From Lumbricus rubellus (lineage: Eukaryota > Annelida > Clitellata > Crassiclitellata > Lumbricidae): DNA of 64,000 bases. Shown in pieces: positions 58,330 through 64,000 of the stretch. The number at the start of each line of letters is the position of its first letter. The first letter of the stretch is position 1. A model generated the notes under the pieces. That model saw only the letters and a program-made list of their open reading frames with translations. It was not told the DNA's origin and ran no database searches. The position numbers and the translations under genes were made by a program. The stretch is from positions 40,289,325 to 40,353,324 of the forward strand of contig OX243816.1 of NCBI GenBank assembly GCA_945859605.1. Direction: 5' to 3'.

Positions 58330-60429
58330 GCGTCCCTCTGTCTCTGCCTGCCTGTCTGCCTCTGTCGGTCTGTCTGTCTGTCTGTCTGTCTCTTCTCTCA
58401 ATCTCTAGGCTGACGTTTTGAGAGCTTGAACTGTCTTTCTACTTGATTTGTTGCGCAGTAGGCCTATACGTTGATATCCAACGCTTGGGGTAGAGGCACA
58501 GTCGAATGAACAATAACCATTTGTCATTGGCAAATTTTGAATGGTATAGACCTGTTTTTCTTAAGTTTTTCTACTGAAAACGTAGGCCTACTTATTACCC
58601 AATCAATCTAACTACGTGATCACGCCATTCACGTGGTTCGGAAGTTTTGCGTGCTTTCAAGTGACACCAAAACACTGCAGAAGTGAAGGGATCAATGAGT
58701 TATGAATGCGACGCGTGTGGCATACAGTAGGACTTGCTTGACACTAAACCCAGCATTCGCGAGACATGTCTTTATAATGGAAGACGATTAGACGATTATC
58801 AAATGCGTCACCGGAGGTCTTTCGCTGAACTGGATTCTTCTTTTGCGGTCAAATCATTCACGCGTGAATGTTATTAAAAAAGAAATATATATGTACATGC
58901 ATATAGGCCTATACCTTATGCTGAAAGCGTAATCTACACTGCTGCAGCTCAAATGAAAGAAATAAGCTTATTGATCGGACGAGTGGCCAACCAGCCCAAC
59001 CTACGTAAGTCGGAACAGCGGAACTGGCACAAAATCGAAATATCATATTATTGTTCTTTCCACAATGTCAGGAATTATCTCACAGCGAGCAGAGTTGAAC
59101 GTTCACCTTTGCCAATAAATGCTGCTATCAGTTTGGTTTCACTGACGTTCTACGAGCAATAATTTGAAAGGTCCATCCTTGTATATATGCCTATTATGTA
59201 TGCATTATGTATGCATGAGCACTTGCTATAGCGCTCCTTAAGGTTTTTTCTACTCAGAGACGCTCCCGACTATAGCGCGGACAATGGATCGGAGTTTCAC
59301 GCTGGAGCGCATGAGCAATTGAGCATGCTGCAATTACGAGTGAAGGACTTGCTCAGGGTTCTTATACACGCGGTTACAATGATAAAATGTTTAAAAATAA
59401 CCCATGCCCACTTTATTAGCCTATAATATCTTCAAAGACCAGTTAAATCTGAACAGGAAGGCCTATGCTGTGACGAACAACAACTATTATATTAGAGCAA
59501 TATGAAATAAGCTTACTGCAGAGGTAAATATCAATTGTCCGTATGCTGACAATTTTAAGAATTTATGTGAGTCAATCAAATTTTCTCTGAGTTTGTGACT
59601 CGTTCCCTAGATGATGAATTCGATCTTACGGTATTCCACAGAAGTTCGTTTTCCTTGTCCACACACATCATATTAATATCTAGTATTACAGAAATTAATT
59701 GTCGTTTTGACTTGTTTTTCATGGCTGAAGTGCAATGAAACCACAACCCAGTAACATCACGCCTAAAATAAATAATATCTGTTTCAGTATCGGTATATTT
59801 AAATATTATTTTAACATTATTATATATTTGCCATTAATTGGCTCTATTTTGTATTTCACGCCTAAAATAGATCATAATTTTTGTTTATCTATTTCAGTAT
59901 CGGTATATTTAAATATTATTTTAATATTATTATATATTTGCCATTAATTGGCTCAGTTTTATGTTCGAACAATCAAACAGTTCTAAGCAATCATTTTATG
60001 ATAATTATGGTCCAGAGTCTCCAGACTTTAGATAATCGATCGTACCTCTGAATGAGTGCAGAACTGAATCAGCGAACAGTTACTCGGAACATAGAAGAAC
60101 AGTTCGCATCTCCTGACGTCATCTCTATAGTTGAAGTTGGTACAATTCGGTTCCATGGAGCACCTCCATGCGCAGTACGTTCCAAGCGGAACACATGTCG
60201 TTCTGGTCAACTGAACACGTTCCAGCTGATGAGGTTCGAAAACCAACGACGGTTCCTCTGTGGCACACAAAACGGTTCCATTCTCCTCGACGGTTCTATC
60301 GAATGTTGTAGCGCCAGTTTCCAAAGTCAAGTTGATTATCACCAACAATGAGAACACGTGACAAGAAATTACGTAATTCCTATGTCGCAAAAAGAATTTA
60401 CCACCAAAATGCATTCTCTCGATAACCAT
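41988..60429 (-). CDS. secreted PAN / FN2-like / fibrinogen-related protein
   Basis: Four exons join in phase (plus coordinates, transcript order): 60046-60429, 57142-57172, 46995-47144, 41988-42595; 1173 nt, 390 residues plus stop. Exon 1: ATG, a hydrophobic stretch (VFSLLVIINLTL, signal-peptide-like), then a PAN/apple-like module with CAWRC, NCTNFNY, RRCELF. Exon 2 is a 31-bp linker (VKGLGSCRKQ). Exon 3 is FN2-like: CSFPFTYNGQLNYNCT ... GC ... WITC. Exon 4 is a fibrinogen C-terminal domain: DNWIVVQQRID, NWSEYRNGFG, YWMGLERMHQL, calcium-site-like DVDNDKDASRFCA, SGWWFNACC...LNG. The end (MMIRKV) lacks the usual W-x-G-W stretch. Such proteins often bind sugars or microbes outside the cell; that role is inference. 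The large intron 2 holds the LTR element and intron 3 none that I resolved. Confidence 0.82.
42894..43241. mobile_element. hAT MITE, CAGTGGTTCCCAACC ends
   Basis: Ends CAGTGGTTCCCAACC and GGTTGGGAACCGCTG with a perfect 8-bp target duplication CTCTAATC (42886-42893, 43242-43249). These ends are typical of widespread hAT-type MITEs. It lies in the intron upstream of the fibrinogen exon. Confidence 0.9.
43895..44005 (+). repeat. dispersed repeat, copy 2 (matches 290-395)
   Basis: CTCTGGCAGTGCCAGTCTCA, GGAGGGTGACACTAA and CAGTGTCATTAAACAGCAAC correspond to the copy near the left edge. Function unknown. Confidence 0.5.
45285..45550 (+). mobile_element. LINE 3'-end fragment with doubled tail
   Basis: GTCAGGTCGGGAGCGCCTCT then CTCTTGAAGTGGCGCTATAT is followed 65 bp later by a second tail (AGCGCCTTAGTAGCCCCCTT, GAAGAGGCGCTATAAAAATG) and (GAAT)n. 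It is probably two insertions, one on the other. Confidence 0.6.
47338..48053. mobile_element. foldback element, arms of tandem TTGCTCATAGG repeats
   Basis: The left arm 47338-47478 has at least eight units like ATTGCTCATAGGCTG. The right arm 47945-48053 has the complements (CAGCCTATGAGCAAT). The outer ends are GGACCATTGCTCATA and its complement ...GCAATGGTCC. The interior (about 47480-47940) has no ORF. No clear target duplication. It lies in an intron of the fibrinogen-domain gene. Confidence 0.75.
48787..50481 (+). repeat. 5' LTR
   Basis: Starts TG, ends CA. Near the left end a 9-bp palindrome TAACGATCG / CGATCGTTA is separated by 9 bp (48789-48815), followed by repeats of GATTTGCGGCCTA (48822-48866). 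A TATA-like TATAAA stands at 49523-49528. The gag ATG (49852) is inside this LTR, so the last 630 bp are also the first 210 codons. Confidence 0.95.
49852..53382 (+). CDS. Gag-protease polyprotein of the LTR element
   Basis: 1176 residues. Residues 1-210 (acidic start, EDEVEEDREENEEGEIPEDN) lie in the LTR. Residues about 210-590 are low-complexity, Ser/Thr rich. Residues about 597-770 have a Ty3/gypsy-type Gag core (RYNGKTSVEVFLKKFEVC; LRDKDLALKVREREPATLDN). A basic stretch follows, a CCHC knuckle CYECNQPGHLSRVC near 858, then a retropepsin-like domain with DSG near 920 and ILGLSWM near 985. The ORF stops about 190 residues further, where pol would normally begin. The ATG at 49852 is the first in the ORF and is preceded by a ~320-nt leader from the TATA-like site. 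No frame break is seen. Confidence 0.88.
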   Translation: MSEISYEDEVEEDREENEEGEIPEDNNPEEMSKTGVVELLQSFTGTLAEFMERHDSQIEHLNNEISQLHERPGQFIPSSKEGEVVSERLREVVIPLKERGIQKPVGADSNPDDLYANEVVALRPRAAELYVPSTRAILGTCVRQPRPEVVEATLPYGQSGIDSALAHTVETADPAYFALSSVPLNSRTPLQQRGTSFGNTWQFPKMGVATSGTISGMKLRAGITSDTRVSGVELSSDTEGPVKISSGVASDIRISTGADGKRIFLGGINELNDPENFYGARPKVIFSTRATTDDANVDTQRINDHDMKTAYEGFDFDYYIRSKQMQLRNRLTEKCLSDSEHSEIKDMRPLHNLALDSHAVALGQNDVKAFTNSRLLVSDNGDPSSLRENHLVLRGAHPGQTTTTISWATTFSPSSLNVMASEKPFLPSGVAPRISTLTLPSGQPLMSTPNLSSETHVTQSCEYQRWKASQPSYMPYTPYQHLVADPTAHGEQISTLNKSVQSSATQTVPINSVVKPNSATAVKLNSASEIRSDEHRKNFNQEELLRLLLQTLREPPQNSSTTIDNTVQGIASEKKEPAGKLQPESSNFPDRRMKSQMKLDRYNGKTSVEVFLKKFEVCSKNNRWTEEEKLAQLTCALVEPVDQLLHEFDSEALVTSADLVSRFKLRYGSTDQAALYQTKLNTRRQKVGEDLGSLTQDIRKLMILAFPGPTSTHSETIAIRAFLDALRDKDLALKVREREPATLDNAYKIAMRLEGYRWSDEDAADRRDRRPGRVSNVKETELDLDEKLNRLQERMTRKMEEMLQKWSPQPNTTSADGQFRQWQPRRPFQPKENNGFRNQPGDRRPNNRFQGEARDNRRCYECNQPGHLSRVCPSRTDNTWQREQEQEPESNTVNNARHVKGRNDAYLSVTIKGKHLLGLLDSGCEMTLCPASLVDPAEIQHSKQSLLAANGSAIRVLGETKLKLQIEGQPFEIPCLVTEQVSELILGLSWMKDENVLWHVGHNWVLVGEHKFSVHCKPRSRLCRRIVVIRDPLAASDGEKEKRNFERIHRLEGIHLQEDVEKQPESATPETSSTESSLRVSAAKVVAQNQQDWDVHPPFVLSTHRAGESESTGVTRNHQPIRLDLGDMQIADVLLNKDDFVAVPIKHVQNDCEFARRFIQRSSPTRNHGNGPGYRQ
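50484..50501 (+). promoter_or_regulatory. candidate primer binding site
   Basis: TGGTACCATTAGTGGGAT begins two bases after the 5' LTR, where a tRNA 3' CCA would pair with TGG. I could not name the tRNA. Notably it is inside the gag reading frame. Confidence 0.45.
53383..55189 (+). other. non-coding interior of the LTR element
   Basis: 1.8 kb with no ORF of note in the place of pol. It contains about three degenerate tandem copies of a ~135-bp block (GGTATGCTTTACTAAGCAGT, TACTCCGTCTTG, GACGTGGAGA) between 54010 and 54330. An isolated 96-residue minus-strand ORF at 54536-54826 has no recognisable features. Confidence 0.7.
55190..55202 (+). promoter_or_regulatory. polypurine tract of the LTR element
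   Basis: AGTGGGGGGAAG directly precedes the TG of the 3' LTR: the expected plus-strand primer for reverse transcription. Confidence 0.85.
55203..56897 (+). repeat. 3' LTR with truncated gag start
   Basis: Near-identical to the 5' LTR. The gag ORF restarts at 56268 and reads 210 codons, then runs 15 codons into host DNA to a stop at 56945. One mismatch changes Leu to Pro at codon 61 of the frame. Confidence 0.95.
57441..57501 (+). pseudogene. short tRNA-like sequence (TGT anticodon-like)
   Basis: A 7-bp acceptor-like pairing TAGAGGA / TCCTCTA encloses 47 nt with CTTGTAA (anticodon loop for Thr-TGT) and GAGTTCGAACCTC-like T-arm sequence. The length is only 61 nt and the D arm is not convincing. 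Decayed tRNA or SINE head. Confidence 0.35.
58273..58400. repeat. (TC)n and (TGTC)n microsatellite
   Basis: A CT run to about 58328 with one TTT break, then TGTCTGTC units. It lies in intron 1 of the fibrinogen-domain gene. Confidence 0.95.
59226..59375 (-). mobile_element. SINE, head missing
   Basis: Tail (TACTCAGAGACGCTCCCGAC) and body (AGCGCGGACAATGGATCGGA, TGAGCAATTGAGCATG) match 41700-41892, but the tRNA-like head is absent. It is a 5'-truncated copy. Confidence 0.7.
59755..59955. repeat. two-copy tandem repeat, ~100-bp period
   Basis: CACGCCTAAAATA ... GTATCGGTATATTTAAATAT ... TTTGCCATTAATTGGCTC occurs twice, the second copy with a small insertion. Confidence 0.85.
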
Positions 60430-61530
60430 TAATAGGCTAATTAACCTTAAAACGACTGCAGATAGGATATTAGTATATTAATAGTCTATAAGTTGCACTG
60501 CAGCCTATTATAGAATAGCATACATATTGCCACCTATCGGCGGGTCTTCTCAGCCTGTCTCCGGATTAATTGGCTACAAAGCACAAGGACATCAAACGCT
60601 GTTTAGACGTCGACTCTGTTGCTTATCGACGGCTTTCTGCATCGTCCAGCGACTGAATGCCGTCGACCAAGCAGCAAATCATAATACGAAGCATCGGTTT
60701 AATCGCTGAATTATAATACGCCAGATAGACACACGGAGAAAATAGTCGCATCAATACAAACATACGGTTTTGTTTAGTCTCCTCATCCTGTAACATTGTA
60801 TACATACGCTATTCAAGTTGATCTGTGGCTTATTAATAGTTATAATGTCGCTACGAATAAAAACACTGCAGTCAATAAATCATGTTTGTGTCTCTCCACA
60901 ATGTAAGCCCATACTTTGTTGTCCAGCATAGGCCTACTGTTGTCAGCCTATTGTAAATTAATATTAATCGTGGTATTCGATCGTCGCTATTATGCAGCCG
61001 TGTTTCTGTTCCGTGTAAAAATGATTTATGGCTTTTATTCTAAACTGACAGGCGTGTCTTCTTTGTGATCATATGCCTGTTTGTTTCATCAGTGCCAGAA
61101 GCGGTGAAAATATTCAACTCCCTTTGACAATAATAATAATAATAATTACGGCAATTTCTATGGCGCCGTAACACAGCACATGCCGTCACAAATTAAGGCG
61201 CCTCTACAAAACACAAACGCAATTAGTCAAAATCATAAAAAGTGACATAGCGCTGTACGAATCTACCTCACAGTTTCGCAAGAATAATAGCACAAATGAG
61301 ACGATAGGACCAGATCACAGAAATATTTTCATGGAGTGGTAATAATAATAATTATTGCTATCATCGAATGATACAGTCTTCTCTACATGTCTAGGAGCGG
61401 TTCCAGCCAGGTAGGCTACGTCTGTCACGGTAGAGAAACTGCCTTTGTTGAACAATGAACAGGTCAAATCCATCATAACTACTGTAACACGCCGTGTAGG
61501 CCTACACTGGATCCTTATTTTTTCTGTTCA
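60430..61530. other. upstream flank of the fibrinogen-domain gene
   Basis: It should hold the promoter of the minus-strand gene. I see no clear TATA box or gene. An AT-rich trinucleotide run is at 61128-61146, followed by a reversed tail-like segment GGCGCCGTAACACAGCAC that resembles 45700-45735. Confidence 0.4.
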
Positions 61531-61537
61531 GGGACGT

Positions 61538-61658
61538 TTATCTATTGCAACACGTGAAATGGAGATTTTATTTTCGTTTATCTATTGCAACACGTGAAAT
61601 GGAGATTTTATTTTCGTTCATCTATTGCAACACGTGAAATGGAGATTTTATTTTTGTG
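61538..61658. repeat. 40-bp tandem repeat, 3 copies
   Basis: TCTATTGCAACACGTGAAAT begins at 61541, 61581 and 61621, followed by GGAGATTTTATTTT in each. Confidence 0.95.
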
Positions 61659-62059
61659 GACGTTCTATTATTACATCGTAAACACGTCCAGTAAATCTAG
61701 AAGCGAAATAACTGAATTAAATGCCGGAGAACAATGGCTGCATTGATTAAGCAGTCCTATTATATATTATAGCCTACTGGCTGCCTTCGAAGGACATTGA
61801 ATCAGTGTTTTGTCCAGCAGTTCGTCCTATAATTGCATTGCAGTCTAAACGCAAAAAATTGGATTCTTTTCTTCAATCGGCTGCTGTCATAGACATCTAA
61901 TTGCAGCCGATGAAAACAAATCCCGTCTCTCGCTCAGTCGCATATTTCTTATAATTACGACGACGGGAAAGCGGGAAATCAATCGGCTACACTGCTAAGC
62001 AAGTGCAGCGGCAATTCACTCATTCATTCGCTCGTTCGATATTCCTCTCGCCCATTCGA

Positions 62060-62215
62060 TCAACAATTCGTTTGTTTATTCATTCGTTTGTTCATTCATT
62101 CATTCATTCGTTTATTCATTCATTCATTCATTCGCTCGTTCGTTCATTTATTCATCCATCCATTGATTGGTCAAATTTGTTCATTCATAAATTCATTCAT
62201 TCATTCATTCATTCG
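62060..62215. repeat. (TTCA)n-rich tetranucleotide region
   Basis: Degenerate TTCATTCG/TTCATTCA units. It is followed at 62243-62295 by a reversed LINE/SINE tail (ATTTATATAGCGTTCCTTCA, CTACTCAGAGGCATGC). Confidence 0.85.
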
Positions 62216-63280
62216 ATCACTTAGTAGCCTACTCATTTATTTATTTCAAGAATTTATATAGCGTTCCTTCAAGAAGCCTACTCAGAGGCATGCTGAGCCC
62301 AGCCACGTTGATAGAGATAGACCTCACTTCGCCTAAGTCTTAATTAAGAAGCCGGTAGCATGTTGATGAATCATCCCTAGATACACAGGAGAACATTTTC
62401 ACACGTGCATCAATGCGCCTGGACATTCCAACGGTCCTGAAACCCCAACGAGGAAGGGTCACTTGAGCAGAGTTTAAATGGATAAGTTGAGTGTTATTCT
62501 GAAAGAATGGACCATGCTACAAGACAAAAATAAGGGAGGTTCTCGTGTCGACGGACGTACTACAGCGGATACTCTGAATCTCTCCGTGATAAACCAGCAG
62601 TGTTTATTCAAGTTCCATGCATTTGGAGAGGTGGAAAATTCAGGTGTCTGGGGGGCGGGGGAGACGTCCGTTAGGGCGGACGGAAACCGATGCGGCGGAC
62701 TGCGGCCACACCCTTTGTCCGGTCTTATTTTTCTGATGACCTTTTCCTCTAAACATTCAATTAACTTTGCAAATCCCGGAAATAAATTCTTATCTTTGAA
62801 ATCTGTTGACCTTATCCTAAAACGCTTCGTGTAGCGGTGTAGCCTAATGCAATATAGATGTAAAAAGCAGCTCTGAAATTTTTGGTGGGAAATGTAATTC
62901 CTGTTTGGGGAACTTTCCGCATGGAGATGCCTAGATTAGACGTCTCTGGGGAATCAGTGACTGCGGTGGTTCAAGACAGTAGACCTACTGTTCTCGCATG
63001 TAAGATATTGGCCAGAACCAACTAACAAAGAGTCCCGCCAAAGAAAAGAATATTTATTCTGTTCCCAATCGATATATAGAGCCAGTGCAGAATATATTGT
63101 CGTATGCCAATTGTGCGATATATTTGATGACCTTGCTGATCAATGCACAGGCTAACGGGCTCATCTCTCGTACAATTATTAACAGTTGATCTACGCACGT
63201 CATCTCGAATGCATTGCCCATGCACGGCGTTGCACGCACAGAACGAAGAATGCGTGTTTGCCTATATGCATAGTTTGCAC

Positions 63281-63438
63281 ACAGACATTCTGACCAATCT
63301 AAACTATACAGACATTCTGACCAATCTAAACTATACAGACATTCTGACGAATCTAAACTATACAGACATTCTGACGAATCTAAACTATACAGACATTCTG
63401 ACCAATCTAAACTAATACAGACATTCTGACCAATCTAC
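63281..63438. repeat. 27-bp tandem repeat, 6 copies
   Basis: ACAGACATTCTGACCAATCT (or GACGAATCT) then AAACTAT starts at 63281, 63308, 63335, 63362, 63389 and 63417. It translates as nine-residue repeats, but no gene context is visible. Confidence 0.95.
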
Positions 63439-63679
63439 AAGGTCTAGAACCAACAACATTTATCTAAACCTAAGGCGGTTTTTGTACCTCGGTTTCTAAA
63501 CATTACTCTATCAATAAAATACTACTATAGGAATTGCAAAATTATATATGCCGGATCTTGACGAATTCCAACCGTTCCTAAAATTATTTATTTAACTTCT
63601 TCAGGTATATTAAATTTTGGTTAATTCTTGGGCCGTCACCTAGTGATGAAAAGAAATTACCATATAACGAAACGATGAT

Positions 63680-63734
63680 GATGACGTTCTTGTTGTTGTT
63701 GATGATGATGATGATAATGATGATAATGATGATA

Positions 63735-63822
<88 letters not shown>
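63680..63822. repeat. (ATG)n microsatellite
   Basis: A GATGAT run of about 140 bp with GATAAT interruptions at the left. The poly-Ser ORF is a shadow. Confidence 0.97.
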
Positions 63823-64000
63823 GATCAAATACAATGGGTATTGGGTAAGCTTATCGCGTTTTAGACAATAAGATACTTAAAACACTTAACAACCAGTCAC
63901 CTGAAATTTTGATTGCAGCATGAACTTATCAATTATACGCATTGAAAAAATAATTATACGCTGTATGGGATAGAATGGATTATCCCCATGGACACTATGC

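Noticed and set aside
62478..62834. 118-residue ORF
   Set aside because: No domain, no splice partner and no homology I recognise; could be chance.

Overview
This is eukaryotic (metazoan) DNA: genes are split into many short exons with GT-AG introns, and the introns are full of DNA transposons, MITEs, SINE/LINE pieces and microsatellites. The protein content (ABCG2-type half-transporters and a secreted PAN / FN2-like / fibrinogen-domain protein) suggests an invertebrate animal, probably a marine deuterostome such as an echinoderm or hemichordate. That placement is inference and I cannot name the species. The palindromic 8-mer TAGGCCTA and its shorter forms recur far more often than chance.

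Left half (1-40.3 kb): a cluster of ABCG2-like genes. Gene A lies on the minus strand (coding start 10266, 14 coding exons found down to 739; the last three exons would lie beyond the left edge). Gene B is on the plus strand, head-to-head with A. It has a near-identical first coding exon (12893-13086) and then only the last two exons, so the ATPase and most membrane exons are missing. Its terminal exon holds a 2.93-kb array of 133 copies of a 22-bp unit that keeps the ABCG2 reading frame. Gene C (20456-40331, plus) is complete: 17 coding exons sum to 1935 nt, i.e. 644 residues plus stop, close to the usual ABCG2 length. In gene A one 125-bp exon is present twice in a 490-bp direct duplication.

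Right half (42-60.4 kb): a minus-strand four-exon gene that joins in phase to a 390-residue protein: signal peptide and PAN/apple-like domain, short linker exon, fibronectin-II-like domain, fibrinogen-related C-terminal domain. A very young 8.1-kb LTR retrotransposon (48787-56897, plus strand) sits in its intron. The LTR element has 1,695-bp LTRs with TG...CA ends, a TTAC target duplication, a polypurine tract and one long gag-protease ORF that starts inside the 5' LTR. It has no reverse transcriptase or integrase.

Mobile elements elsewhere include a MULE-like foldback element with a transposase C-terminal remnant (3862-4749), two further foldback elements with tandemly repeated arms, a TA-flanked family with CAGGGTGGGCC ends (including a 50-bp minimal copy), three or more hAT-like MITEs with 8-bp target duplications, a 2.1-kb element with 32-bp inverted ends, and a SINE family that shares its 3' tail with LINE 3' fragments. 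Stretches not listed are introns or intergenic DNA in which I see no gene.
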